Assembly (NCBI RefSeq): GCF_900112935.1
Contig: NZ_FONM01000003.1
Span: forward strand, 1-64,000
Direction: 5' to 3'
DNA from: Trichococcus pasteurii
Lineage (GTDB): Bacteria > Bacillota > Bacilli > Lactobacillales > Aerococcaceae
Length of the DNA: 64,000 bases
The stretch's first letter is position 1. Each line of letters starts with the position of its first letter. The notes under the pieces are model-generated. The model saw only the letters and a list, made by a program, of their open reading frames with translations. It searched no databases and was not told where the DNA came from. Positions 29,455 to 37,255 of the stretch are shown here, one piece after another. The position numbers were made by a program, and so were the translations under genes.

Positions 29455-30609
29455 TCAAAAACCAACGAAGGCGGCGAACTTTTCAGCCGTTTTTTCTTTG
29501 GCTTTTTTTGTTACGTGCGTGTAAATGTTCATGGTGGTTTGAATATCCGAGTGTCCTAAGCGTTCCTTCACTTCCTGGATCGGCACACCCGCCTCAAACA
29601 ATAAACTGCAATGGGTATGCCGTAGGCCGTGAGTAGTAATTTTCTTTAGATCATGCTTTTTTATGATCCGATTGATTCGGTTCGTTATGGTGGCATGCTG
29701 AATATATCCATTCTTGTAAGTGGTGAAAATTGGTTGCGTTTTACTCAGGGTATTGTAGCCGCATTTCAACAGATCAAGGGCCTGTTCTTTTTTCCAGTCC
29801 TTCAAGATGCCAAGCGTCACCTCATCAACGGCGATAGTCCTCATGCTGTTCTTAGTCTTCGGTAATTGGATGATAAGCGTGTTATCTGCCCCCCTGGCAA
29901 GCGTTTTGCTCACGGTAATAGTTCCGTGCAGGAAGTCGATATCTTTCCATTCTAGGGCCAAGGCTTCCCCTTTACGGAATCCAGTAAACGAGAGGAGACG
30001 GAAGAGGGCGAACCAGCGCAGCATGCCATCCGATCGGACACACTCCAGGAAGTGCTGCAACTCTTCTTTAGAGTAGAAGTTTTCTACTTTCTCCTCATCA
30101 ACGTTTACTTTCCTCTTAGGTGTAACAACCTTCTTCATCGGATTATCGCGGATTAAGCCAAGCATAACAGCATAGTCCAGAACCGTAGAAACATAATTCT
30201 TCATGACCTTGTATTTAGAATGCGTATCACACCATGTTTTAACAGTACGCTGACAGTAGGTGACTGAAATCTTCTCAGCCCTCAGATGGCCAAAAGCGGG
30301 CAGAATGTGATTCTTGAATAATTCTTGTGTTTTAACGTAAGTACTTTCTTTTACATTATGCTTGTATACCGATTCGAACCACAATTCATAGAGTTCCCCA
30401 AAGGTGGTATAACTGGCCTTTTGATAGCCGCGGTCCTCAACTTCCACCTTCAAACGTGATATAGCAAGTTCTGCATCCTTCTTCGATGCGAACCCTTGCC
30501 GTGTCACGTTTATTTCTTTTCCCGTCTCCGGGTTCATGCCCATGTATGCTTTGATTTTATAGTACGTCTTGCCGTCTTTTTTCTTGTATTTGCTGATAAT
30601 TGTAGCCAT
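29455..30609 (-). CDS. int: Tyrosine-recombinase integrase of element 1
   Basis: A 384-aa phage-type integrase. The N-terminal arm-binding domain (about 1-58) is KKKDGKTYYKIKAYMG...INVTRQGFASKKDAELAISRL; the SAM-like core-binding domain spans about 65-160. The catalytic residues are in GFRKGEALALEW (R), THGLRHTHCSLLFEAG (H-x-x-R), LGHSDIQTTMNIYTHV (H and nucleophile Tyr). It faces the tRNA attachment site, as in satellites and prophages. It resembles the element 2 integrase along its full length, with the arm domain among the more divergent parts, fitting the different arm repeats. The leader before its GGAAAGAGGG ribosome-binding site contains the motif noted at 30629. Confidence 0.95.
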   Translation of the reverse strand: MATIISKYKKKDGKTYYKIKAYMGMNPETGKEINVTRQGFASKKDAELAISRLKVEVEDRGYQKASYTTFGELYELWFESVYKHNVKESTYVKTQELFKNHILPAFGHLRAEKISVTYCQRTVKTWCDTHSKYKVMKNYVSTVLDYAVMLGLIRDNPMKKVVTPKRKVNVDEEKVENFYSKEELQHFLECVRSDGMLRWFALFRLLSFTGFRKGEALALEWKDIDFLHGTITVSKTLARGADNTLIIQLPKTKNSMRTIAVDEVTLGILKDWKKEQALDLLKCGYNTLSKTQPIFTTYKNGYIQHATITNRINRIIKKHDLKKITTHGLRHTHCSLLFEAGVPIQEVKERLGHSDIQTTMNIYTHVTKKAKEKTAEKFAAFVGF

Positions 30610-30628
30610 GATTTTTCCCTCTTTCCAA

Positions 30629-30640
30629 CGCAGGCAGCGG
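30629..30640. repeat. Shared motif in integrase leader, element 1
   Basis: CGCAGGCAGCGG, identical over 12 bp to 32020-32031, with a one-mismatch inverted copy (CCGCTGCCTAC) at 41239-41249 by the right-end arm repeats. On the integrase mRNA it reads as the complement, directly upstream of the ribosome-binding site. Confidence 0.6.
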
Positions 30641-30696
30641 TTTTCAAGAGGTGGCCTTGTTCCGGATGGTTACGGGTTCGACCATTATTATATATG

Positions 30697-31344
30697 CTAG
30701 TTCTTTTTGTACTTTTGAGTGAGTATTTCTGCAGAAATACGAGCATCCTCAATCAAATCATAGAGCTTAACTTCAAGTTCAGGATCCAATTTCTCGGTTA
30801 TGATAGTTGTCGCTCTTTCTGGATCGTAAGAAAAATAGTCATCGATGAAAAATTGGATACTTTCTAGTTTATTTATTACAAGACTGATAGCATTTTCATT
30901 CGAAATAACTTCTTTTATAAAGTAATCATCGAAATGAATCTCAAACATTACCGTGATGTATTCCTTATATTTCGGAGACAGATAATCCATTCTTTTAGAA
31001 ATGGGTGAATTTGTAACTCTTTGTAAAATATCCTCCATGATTGCTTCTCGTTTGTCTTCGCTGAGCACCTTTTTAGAAGCATCTAATTGATCGTATAGAT
31101 CATTTATTAGATTGTAAGCATACTCGTATTGATTTCCGTGTAGTAATTCATCTACAGTGATTCCACCTAAATCAGCTATTATTTTTAATCGTTCATTGTT
31201 GGGTAGGCTTTGTCCTTTTTCCCATTTTGAAACAAGGCTTTTATGTGCGTTGCTAATTTTTTCCCCGAATAATTCTTGATTAAGTCCAAGCTGCTTTCTG
31301 ATGCTAGATATTCGAAAACCTACTTCATTCTTGTTTATATCCAT
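30697..31344 (-). CDS. CI-like repressor of element 1
   Basis: A 215-aa protein with an N-terminal Xre HTH (FRISSIRKQLGLNQELFGEKISNAHKSLVSKWEKGQSLPNNERL, about 9-55) and a long helical C-terminal part without an S24 peptidase domain, so it is not a classical RecA-cleaved CI. Such repressors in satellites are usually inactivated by a helper-phage protein (inference). It is divergent from the Cro-like gene with operators between. TAG stop. Confidence 0.85.
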   Translation of the reverse strand: MDINKNEVGFRISSIRKQLGLNQELFGEKISNAHKSLVSKWEKGQSLPNNERLKIIADLGGITVDELLHGNQYEYAYNLINDLYDQLDASKKVLSEDKREAIMEDILQRVTNSPISKRMDYLSPKYKEYITVMFEIHFDDYFIKEVISNENAISLVINKLESIQFFIDDYFSYDPERATTIITEKLDPELEVKLYDLIEDARISAEILTQKYKKN

Positions 31345-31386
31345 TCCAAGCCCCCATTTTGTTTATTTCCTTTATTATAAATAAAA

Positions 31387-31464
31387 TAGCAAAAAGTAGC
31401 AAGTTAATCTTGACTTTTGAATAGTTATACTTTAACATTTAGTTTGTAAGTAGCAAAAAGTAGC
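31387..31464. promoter_or_regulatory. Switch region of element 1: promoter and operators O1, O2
   Basis: TAGCAAAAAGTAGC occurs at 31387-31400 and 31451-31464 on either side of a rightward promoter: TTGACT (31410-31415), 17 bp, TAACAT. The TAGC half-sites are 10 bp apart, one helical turn. A third, variant copy (TAGCAAATTGTAGC) is at 31704-31717 after the Cro-like gene. Probable operators of the CI/Cro pair. Confidence 0.65.
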
Positions 31465-31481
31465 GAAAAGAGGTGTGAGAT

Positions 31482-31706
31482 ATGTTAAAAGCAGTAGCGA
31501 AAACCAAGGTAAGAGGTTATAGGGTCATGCTAGGGAAAACTCAGCAAGAGATGGCAGATTTATTCAATATCTCGAAACAATCATATTCTGCAAAAGAAAG
31601 AGGTGTTACCCGATTTTCCGAAGATGAAATGATCACTTTAAAAGAAATGCTACAAGGCTTATTCCCTGGCATAACGATTGATGAAATTTTTTTAGTTAAA
31701 AAGTAG
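31482..31706 (+). CDS. Cro-like HTH regulator of element 1
   Basis: A 74-aa Xre-family protein: VRGYRVMLGKTQQEMADLFNISKQSYSAKERGVTRFSEDEM is a complete HTH_3 domain. Divergent from the repressor and first gene of the rightward transcript. RBS AAAGAGGTG. Operator O3 overlaps its stop codon region. Confidence 0.85.
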   Translation: MLKAVAKTKVRGYRVMLGKTQQEMADLFNISKQSYSAKERGVTRFSEDEMITLKEMLQGLFPGITIDEIFLVKK

Positions 31707-31736
31707 CAAATTGTAGCGTTTGGAGGCGGTGAGAAC

Positions 31737-32012
31737 ATGGCAGAACTGAGGGTAAAGATCGATGATGCCTTCAATGATGAATTCAAAGCAATGTTGCGAA
31801 GTGCGGCGAAGGAAGTTGTTGAAGAGGTAATCAGTCAAGAGACCAGGCTAAAAGATTGGGTAACGGTGAAGGAGATTCAAGAATACTTCGACGTTTCCCC
31901 TAACACTGTAGCCGCATGGATTAGAAGTGGATTAGCGGTTTCGACGGTCGGGCAAAAAAGGTTTGTCAGTAAAGCAAACTTAAGCAAATTTTTAGCGGAT
32001 CACGAAAAATAA
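31737..32012 (+). CDS. Excisionase/AlpA-like HTH protein of element 1
   Basis: A 91-aa protein: N-terminal helix (about 1-40, likely dimerising) and a MerR/HTH_17-type domain DWVTVKEIQEYFDVSPNTVAAWIRSGLAVS...KRFVSKANLSKFL. This is the layout of recombination directionality factors and AlpA-like activators. It is homologous in position and architecture to 44219-44503 of element 2. In both elements a motif and an arm-repeat pair follow right after the stop codon, suggesting that the gene product, the integrase or both bind there. RBS GGAGGCGGTGAG. Confidence 0.8.
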   Translation: MAELRVKIDDAFNDEFKAMLRSAAKEVVEEVISQETRLKDWVTVKEIQEYFDVSPNTVAAWIRSGLAVSTVGQKRFVSKANLSKFLADHEK

Positions 32013-32019
32013 AACTAAT

Positions 32020-32074
32020 CGCAGGCAGCGGTAAACACGCTAAAAAATAATGTTTCTGAGTGCAAAGTTGAGTG
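32020..32074. repeat. Internal arm-type repeat pair with companion motif, element 1
   Basis: CGCAGGCAGCGG at 32020-32031, then CTGAGTG (32056-32062) and TTGAGTG (32068-32074), 12 bp apart and inverted relative to the end-type CACTCAG pairs. The region to 32186 has no gene. Confidence 0.6.
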
Positions 32075-32186
32075 AAGTTTAACCCTTCATCAATAGAAGG
32101 ACCGGGAAAAGCTGAATTATCAAGGATTTATATAAAATGGGTTGCGAGTGTAGGAGAATCGAACCCACTTAAAAAGAGGTGATGAA

Positions 32187-32294
32187 ATGAACGGATTAGA
32201 GGAAGCCTTCACGGCCGGAATTATGTTATCGGTGCTGACCTGGGGAACGTTGAAGATCGTAGTTAAAAATATCAGAGAGGAGTGGAACCAATGA
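32187..32294 (+). CDS. 35-aa single-pass membrane microprotein, element 1
   Basis: Sequence pattern MNGLEEAFTAGIMLSVLTW...REEWNQ: one hydrophobic helix (about 9-24) and a basic/acidic tail. A clearly homologous 35-aa protein is encoded at 44662-44769 in element 2 (MNDLEAAFTAGMMLAFFTW...REEWNQ), with the same AAAAGAGGTGA ribosome-binding site, length and ATGA overlap with the next gene. Conservation between diverged elements argues that this short frame is real. Function unknown. Confidence 0.75.
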   Translation: MNGLEEAFTAGIMLSVLTWGTLKIVVKNIREEWNQ

Positions 32295-32458
32295 ACGCAG
32301 CAGAGAAAGCGGCACTTGATCGGATTCGCGAAAGTCTGGAAGAATTCCCGGACAGTAGGATGGCGCAATATGTCACGGCTGAGGATTTGAAAACACTATT
32401 GAAGTTGGTTGAAAAAATGACTCACATTGAAAAGGAGCAGAAAACATGGGGAAAATAA
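32291..32458 (+). CDS. Small helical protein, element 1
   Basis: A 55-aa, charged, helical protein (MNAAEKAALDRIRESLEEF...LKTLLKLVEKM). It starts in the ATGA overlap with the microprotein, which provides GGAGTGG as ribosome-binding site, and overlaps the next gene by 13 bp. Not recognised. The positional counterpart in element 2 is 44766-44972. Confidence 0.65.
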   Translation: MNAAEKAALDRIRESLEEFPDSRMAQYVTAEDLKTLLKLVEKMTHIEKEQKTWGK

Positions 32459-32697
32459 AAAAAGCTTATTTAGAAGAAGTCGGTGCAGTTGATGCGGTAA
32501 TAGAATCGCTTAGTAGTGCTTTGCAGTCCGATGATACAGAATTTGAAATCATCACAGACGAAGGGCAGCCGAATGAGAGAAGCGAGTGGATCAACCGGGA
32601 AGCATTTCTTGAATTCATGATTGAACATGCGATTAATATATTATCCGGAAGCGTTGGTTATCTATTCCAGGATGATGAAAAAAATGCAAAAAAATAA
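32446..32697 (+). CDS. Hypothetical protein, element 1
   Basis: An 83-aa acidic protein (MGKIKKAYLEEVGAVDAVIE..., ending DDEKNAKK). The C-terminal EEKCAKK/DEKNAKK ending recurs in the 44766 gene of element 2, and both are followed by a similar GAAGCTTTAGGAGGCTTC-type hairpin, so these genes occupy the same locus. Function unknown. RBS AAGGAG. Confidence 0.65.
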   Translation: MGKIKKAYLEEVGAVDAVIESLSSALQSDDTEFEIITDEGQPNERSEWINREAFLEFMIEHAINILSGSVGYLFQDDEKNAKK

Positions 32698-32737
32698 CCC
32701 TCAGCAGCCGGACAAGCAAGAGAGGGTAAACGGATAT

Positions 32738-32766
32738 TTGAAGCTTTAGGAGGCTTCTTTATCCCC
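32738..32766 (+). terminator. Hairpin after the small early genes, element 1
   Basis: GAAGC-TTTAGGAG-GCTTC followed by TTTATC. The equivalent in element 2 is AAGCTTTAGACGGCTTCTTTT near 45023-45044. Confidence 0.5.
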
Positions 32767-32804
32767 AATTATACCACAAATTCGAATATAAGGGGAAATT
32801 AAAA

Positions 32805-33101
32805 ATGGAAACAATTACTAATAAAGAACTAAAAACTCAAGCGAATGAAATCTTTCAACAAGTGCAATCACTAGGGAATTACGCAGCTATCATCCGATCA
32901 ATGGATAACTCGATATTTGAATTAGCCTCATCGTATGACGTGATTGACGATAACCATCCTGAAGCGGAGAAGTTCAAACAGCATATAGGCGATTTAATAA
33001 GCCTCTCAGCAATTTTGCTATCTAGGTATGAGAATGATATAGAGAACCTTTCCGACATCGCTGACGGCTTGAGCACTTGCTTAGCGAAGGGCTTGGAATG
33101 A
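32805..33101 (+). CDS. Hypothetical helical protein, element 1
   Basis: A 98-aa protein, mostly helix (LKTQANEIFQQVQSLGNYAAIIRSMDNSIFELASSYDV...). Weak cysteine content, no known domain. RBS AAGGGG. It precedes the replication initiator by 55 bp. Confidence 0.65.
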   Translation: METITNKELKTQANEIFQQVQSLGNYAAIIRSMDNSIFELASSYDVIDDNHPEAEKFKQHIGDLISLSAILLSRYENDIENLSDIADGLSTCLAKGLE

Positions 33102-33155
33102 ATACGAGACCCAGGAAGGCATAAACAAATACTTTAAAGGTGAGTAGGTGAAATT

Positions 33156-33992
33156 TTGCAAGGTTGGATAAAACTTTATAGGGAGTTAGGCGATAAGCCG
33201 ATATGGTTGGAATCAACCCCGGAGCAAAAAGTCATTTTGATAACCTTGCTGATGATGGCTAATCACGATAGCAAGGAATGGGAATGGATGGGTAAACCAT
33301 ATAAGGCAGAAGCCGGGCAATTCGTTACTTCATTACAGAAGATAGCAGCTAAAAGTGGCAAAGGTATATCAATTCAGAATGTCAGAACTGCTTTAAAGCG
33401 ATTCGAAAAATACGATTTTTTAACAGACGAATCAACAAAGGTGAATAGGCTTATAACCATTGTTAATTGGGGATTATATCAAGGTTCAGGCGATAGGGCT
33501 AACAAAGCAACTAACAGTCAGCTAACAGACGACCAACAGAGCGCTAACAGTCAGCTAACAACTAACAAGAATGTAAGAACTAAAGAAGGTAAGAATGAAA
33601 GAATAAAAGATAATGTCGAGCTAAAGCCCGACCCCATTCCTTACAAAGAGATTATCGACTATCTGAATCAAAAGGCCGGGAAGTCCTTCAGGCATTCCGC
33701 GCCAAGCAATAAGAAGCTTATTAAGGCACGATGGAACGAAGATTACACCTTAGAGCAATTCAAGCGGGTTATTGATAACAAGTGTGAAGACTGGCTCAAT
33801 GATCCGCATTGGAGCCAATACTTGCAGCCGTCTACTCTCTTTGGAAATAAATTCGATCAGTACTTGAACCAACAGAGCAAAAACGTCAAGCGGATCCCCG
33901 AGAAGTCCGATGAGGAAAAAATGCTTGATGAACTATCCCGGCAACGGTTGGCAAATATCCCGATACCGGACGATTTTGAATTTCCATTTTGA
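33156..33992 (+). CDS. Phage-type replication initiator (Phg_2220_C/DnaD-like)
   Basis: A 278-aa protein. The N-terminal winged-helix part (MQGWIKLYRELGDKPIWLEST...) is typical of phage replisome organisers; the C-terminal EIIDYLNQKAGKSFRHS...LIKARWNEDYTLEQFKRVIDNKCEDWLNDPHWSQYLQPSTLFG is the Phg_2220_C consensus. The linker (about 118-140, TNSQLTDDQQSANSQLTTNKN) is encoded by iterons, so the origin probably lies inside the gene, as in lambda O. It partners with the DnaC-like loader 12 bp downstream. TTG start. Confidence 0.88.
   Translation: MQGWIKLYRELGDKPIWLESTPEQKVILITLLMMANHDSKEWEWMGKPYKAEAGQFVTSLQKIAAKSGKGISIQNVRTALKRFEKYDFLTDESTKVNRLITIVNWGLYQGSGDRANKATNSQLTDDQQSANSQLTTNKNVRTKEGKNERIKDNVELKPDPIPYKEIIDYLNQKAGKSFRHSAPSNKKLIKARWNEDYTLEQFKRVIDNKCEDWLNDPHWSQYLQPSTLFGNKFDQYLNQQSKNVKRIPEKSDEEKMLDELSRQRLANIPIPDDFEFPF
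33511..33560. repeat. Iterons inside the initiator gene (candidate origin of element 1)
   Basis: CTAACAGTCAGCTAACA is repeated exactly at 33511-33527 and 33544-33560 (33-bp period), flanked by further CTAACA copies at 33499 and 33562. Located in the flexible linker of the initiator protein. Confidence 0.65.
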
Positions 33993-34003
33993 GAGGTGAG
34001 AAG

Positions 34004-34870
34004 ATGATTAACACAAATAGGATTATGTCCGATCGTAAAGAGTTTGAACGGTTGGCCATTGAAAAAGCCGGATTGCTACCAACAGGCGAATACAGTAAGT
34101 GCGACTGGCATGGCAAGTTTGAACTCTTTCAGATCCTGGCGACTGATGAAGTTGTCTGCCCCAAGTGTTACCTGGAAGCACGAAATAAACGCTTTGAGCA
34201 AACAGAAACGGCGGGCAGCATCCAATGGCAAGACAAGGAGAAAAAACGCTTCTTTGGACGGCATTCGATCTATGGGGGGCGTTCCTTTCTGGACAAAGGC
34301 TTCAAGAAGTTCGATGCCCATTCAAAGCAAGAGGTTGAAGCGCGAGACAAAGCAATGGCGGTCAGCAAAGATATTGCGGCCGGAAAAATATCGAATGTGA
34401 TTCTGACCGGACCAGCAGGAACCGGAAAGAGCCATATAGCCCATGCGATGCTATTCAACATCAATGAAATGTCAGCTTCCTACAAGAAGCAGCTGACTTG
34501 CTTGTTCATTGACTTTACGAGCGTGATGGAGTTAATCCTTGCATCCTACAGCAACACGGCCACAGATAAGAAGACGGCAGATTATTACATAGACCTGATG
34601 AAAACGGTTGACGTGCTTGTTTTGGATGATTTAGGAACGGACGTAGGAAAGACCGATACCAAGAAGCAGGCAAGCGACCACACTTATAAAACACTCTTCA
34701 AGGTGCTGAATGCGAGGGAAGGCACGAAAAGCACAATCATCAGCACGAACCTCAGCTATGAACAACTGAAGGCGGCCTATGATGAGCGGATCACTTCCAG
34801 AATCTCCATGAATCTGATTCTACTGGATTTTTCTTCCATCCAGGATAAGCGGCCCGGCTTCGGGTTCTAA
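34004..34870 (+). CDS. DnaC/IstB-like helicase-loader ATPase
   Basis: A 288-aa AAA+ protein. A zinc-finger-like segment CDWHGKF...VCPKCYLEAR (about 27-55), Walker A GPAGTGKSH (about 136-144), Walker B DVLVLDDLGTD, sensor STNLSYEQL and arginine-finger DERITSRI. Loads the host DnaB helicase onto the satellite or phage origin (family knowledge). I use ATG 34004 after GAGAGGTGAG rather than a TTG at 33989 overlapping the previous stop. A terminator follows. Confidence 0.9.
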   Translation: MINTNRIMSDRKEFERLAIEKAGLLPTGEYSKCDWHGKFELFQILATDEVVCPKCYLEARNKRFEQTETAGSIQWQDKEKKRFFGRHSIYGGRSFLDKGFKKFDAHSKQEVEARDKAMAVSKDIAAGKISNVILTGPAGTGKSHIAHAMLFNINEMSASYKKQLTCLFIDFTSVMELILASYSNTATDKKTADYYIDLMKTVDVLVLDDLGTDVGKTDTKKQASDHTYKTLFKVLNAREGTKSTIISTNLSYEQLKAAYDERITSRISMNLILLDFSSIQDKRPGFGF

Positions 34871-34882
34871 AATATCAAAATT

Positions 34883-34916
34883 AAGGGGCATTAGAAAGCT
34901 TTTGCCCCTTTAATGG
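34883..34916 (+). terminator. Terminator after the loader gene
   Basis: AAGGGGCA / TGCCCCTT stem with T-rich 3' flank, ending the early transcript of element 1. Confidence 0.75.
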
Positions 34917-34974
34917 GTAAATTGCTCAAAGTTGTAATAAAAATACCGTGTGACTTATAAGGCGAGGTGTGAGG

Positions 34975-35481
34975 GTGATAAATGAAGATATAATAGCTTA
35001 TTATTTCAGTTTGAATAAACGTATCACGCGAATCAAGTGGCGGCTGAGGGAATTGCAGATAGACTTCTATCAGCAGACCATGTGCAGCTATTGCACATCA
35101 GACGAAAATAAGTTGTATAGCAAAGGCTTCCCCGTTGAAAGCAAAGTTATTGAATTGGTAGATAGCGAAGAACAAGCCAAGAGCCGAATGGCCGTGATGA
35201 AATTCAAGCAGAGGCATTTTCTCGCATACTTGAAGCAAATTTCAAGCGCGGACAGGTATTTCCTCACTCACAAATACAAATGGCAGGAAGGCGGTTCAAA
35301 TGACCGTGTAGAACGTGAGTGTTTTGAGGAGATTCAAGAAATTGAAGAAGCTGCCCGGCATCGGTTCAAGTTGGTTGATGATAACCGGGGATCCAAACTT
35401 GAAAAAGTATGCGCAGCCCCCACTACTGGCGAACAATTCACGGCACATTTTGAGGATATGCTGAAACTATTGGAGGTATAA
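34975..35481 (+). CDS. Phage-type regulator with sigma-region-4-like segment, element 1 (first of pair)
   Basis: A 168-aa protein beginning MINEDIIAYYFSLNKRI. It is homologous to 48982-49521 of element 2 (MLNVDMIEYYFSL...), sharing FKQRHFLAYLKQISSADRYFLTHKY and FEEIQEIEEAARHRFK. The DRYFL-HKY...EIQEIEEAA part looks like sigma-70 region 4. Such proteins resemble ArpU/LmaC-like late regulators of Firmicute phages (inference). I use GTG 34975, which aligns with the element 2 start; a GTG at 34969 is also possible. Confidence 0.7.
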   Translation: MINEDIIAYYFSLNKRITRIKWRLRELQIDFYQQTMCSYCTSDENKLYSKGFPVESKVIELVDSEEQAKSRMAVMKFKQRHFLAYLKQISSADRYFLTHKYKWQEGGSNDRVERECFEEIQEIEEAARHRFKLVDDNRGSKLEKVCAAPTTGEQFTAHFEDMLKLLEV

Positions 35482-35486
35482 CGATC

Positions 35487-35840
35487 ATGAGTGAAACAAG
35501 GGAAACGCGGTATATTCTGCGGACGTGGTACAAAGCTTTACGAGATCCGGAGGGGTATTGGTTCAAGCGCAATCTGAAATGGCTATATGGTGGATTGAAG
35601 AACGTATCTGATGAAGACCGCCTTCTACTGGCCTATCACTACCTATCAAACGATGGCCGACCGTTGACCGTAGCGGAAGCTGCCAAAAGGAAGCAGATGA
35701 GCGTCAAGGATTATAACCGGATGCGTAAAGCGGCAGAAATGCGACTATCCAAAGAAGTGCAGCCGCTGATTGATGCGGACAGACCGAAGAGAAAGGAGTT
35801 CCCCATGAACCAGGCGAGAGCAGAACCCGGAAAGAGTTAA
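35487..35840 (+). CDS. Sigma-region-4-like regulator, element 1 (second of pair)
   Basis: A 117-aa protein with NVSDEDRLLLAYHYLSNDG...TVAEAAKRKQMSVKDYNRMRKAAEMRL, a sigma-4/ArpU-like HTH. It is homologous to 49533-49904 of element 2 (MSEENRLILAEKYYTRNQ...MKLKDYQKILRAAQ). The two regulators are adjacent in both elements and may act as a pair on late transcription. A perfect palindrome follows its stop codon. Confidence 0.7.
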   Translation: MSETRETRYILRTWYKALRDPEGYWFKRNLKWLYGGLKNVSDEDRLLLAYHYLSNDGRPLTVAEAAKRKQMSVKDYNRMRKAAEMRLSKEVQPLIDADRPKRKEFPMNQARAEPGKS

Positions 35841-35843
35841 ATG

Positions 35844-35857
35844 CGACAACGTTGTCG
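35844..35857. promoter_or_regulatory. Perfect 14-bp palindrome before the late genes of element 1
   Basis: CGACAACGTTGTCG, 4 bp after the stop of the sigma-4-like gene and 47 bp before the next start. Possible operator of the late unit. It is not a DinR/LexA box (which would be CGAAC-N4-GTTCG). Confidence 0.45.
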
Positions 35858-35904
35858 TATATGGACACACTACATAAAAAATAAAACGAGAAGAGGAAAT
35901 AAAA

Positions 35905-36486
35905 ATGAACGCATACACTAAAAAAGTAAGAGACACTTCACTAGCATTATACGCAGCACTGAATTTATACGATCAAAAGAAAGCCGAATTAGTGAAAAAA
36001 CAAGCGGCCGGAATGATTGCGCCAGTGGATTCTATGAGACAACTAGAAGAAAATGCAGCGATTTTCAATAATGCAAAAAGTGCCCACTTCGTAAAATTGG
36101 ATCAGCTTATAAATGAATATGCTGCCGCTTATGAATCATGGGCAACACCAAGCGGTAAAGACGTTACGGAAGATATGGCACTACTGACAAGCGGCCTGAA
36201 ACTAAGCCCTGAGGATTATGAGAAGTTGGAAGCCAAATACAAAAATAATTACACCATGCTAAAAGCGATCAAGAGCAACGCGCAAACAAATAAAGTAGAT
36301 TATGCTTCATCCGCAAGTATCGACAGAGACCAAAAAACGCGCGCGTTCCTGGAATTAGTCGGGGTTGCTAGGAAGGTTTATCAAGGCGCAGAAACAGGCT
36401 TTTCCCTGAATAACGTTATCTTTGAAGATGAATCCGAGTTTATGAAGTGGTATGGGGAATTAGATAGAATCATTGAATTGGGATAA
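35905..36486 (+). CDS. Hypothetical helical protein, element 1
   Basis: A 193-aa, largely helical protein (MNAYTKKVRDTSLALYAALNLYDQKKAEL...). The segment LSPEDYEKLEAKYKNNYTMLKAIKS (about 93-118) resembles DEILSILKEYKFHPHLLKMV in the 299-aa protein of element 2, so the two may be distant counterparts. Capsid-size redirection or scaffolding would be a possible role for such a protein in a satellite; this is speculation. RBS AAGAGGAAAT. Confidence 0.6.
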   Translation: MNAYTKKVRDTSLALYAALNLYDQKKAELVKKQAAGMIAPVDSMRQLEENAAIFNNAKSAHFVKLDQLINEYAAAYESWATPSGKDVTEDMALLTSGLKLSPEDYEKLEAKYKNNYTMLKAIKSNAQTNKVDYASSASIDRDQKTRAFLELVGVARKVYQGAETGFSLNNVIFEDESEFMKWYGELDRIIELG

Positions 36487-36524
36487 ATCGTAATTACAAA
36501 ATAAGACGAAATGGGGAAATAATC

Positions 36525-37118
36525 ATGACAGAAAACACATTACCGGAAATCAAAGGCCTGGCAGCACAAGTAAAAAATTTGAAAGACACATTCGGTGTCA
36601 TGCAGCAAGATCTGGAAGAAATGGAAGCAAGACAAGCCGAGTTGCTGAATCAATTAGCAAATAAAGGCCTATTGAACCTATCTAGTGTGAAAAAGAATGC
36701 TGAACTGCAATTAGAGTATGACCAACTGACGGTTGCTATCCAAAGCCTGACCGACAGAATCAAAGAAATGAAGATGGCGCTCACGGCTTCCGATGGTTCC
36801 GGACTCTCTCAAGCAGAAACGATCACACGATTATTCTCAGAATATGGGCAGCAACTAGCAACGGAAAAACACCGGACATTGGTTGAGAAATTATCTCCCC
36901 TTTGGAATGAAATGGTGAAGATCCAGGTAGAAGCCTTAAAAGAAAATAACGAAATTCACAGCTTTATGGTTGATGAAGCATCTAAGGTTACTGGCTATCT
37001 ACCGTTTGAGTCACAAGTAAGAATTAAAAATGCTATTGAGTCATGGGGTTATCCAGTCAAGAATGTTCTGGAAAGTCCACAAGCCATGTACAGCAATCCA
37101 GAGTTCACAAGAATTTAG
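36525..37118 (+). CDS. Coiled-coil protein, element 1
   Basis: A 197-aa protein with a strong N-terminal coiled coil (about 8-90; IKGLAAQVKNLKDTFGVMQQDLEEMEARQAELLNQL). The C-terminal third (EIHSFMVDEASKVTGYLPFESQVRIKNAIE) is globular. No known family. It is separated by 38 bp from the previous gene and followed by a terminator, so both form a unit upstream of the tape measure module. Confidence 0.6.
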   Translation: MTENTLPEIKGLAAQVKNLKDTFGVMQQDLEEMEARQAELLNQLANKGLLNLSSVKKNAELQLEYDQLTVAIQSLTDRIKEMKMALTASDGSGLSQAETITRLFSEYGQQLATEKHRTLVEKLSPLWNEMVKIQVEALKENNEIHSFMVDEASKVTGYLPFESQVRIKNAIESWGYPVKNVLESPQAMYSNPEFTRI

Positions 37119-37129
37119 CAAAAAAACAT

Positions 37130-37160
37130 AGGGGTATCGTGCAACGCGAGCCCCTTTTCT
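37130..37160 (+). terminator. Terminator after the coiled-coil gene
   Basis: AGGGG / CCCCTTTTCT hairpin with a 16-nt loop. Confidence 0.55.
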
Positions 37161-37255
37161 AATAAAGTGAGCGTGATCTATATGAGGTTCATCCGCACGA
37201 CAAACTGGGTGAGAGACGAGACACGAAAGCAAATACAAGAAACGAGGGGTAAAGC

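Noticed and set aside
35844-35857. Palindrome as an SOS (DinR/LexA) box
   Set aside because: The Gram-positive consensus CGAAC-N4-GTTCG does not match; kept only as an unspecified operator candidate.
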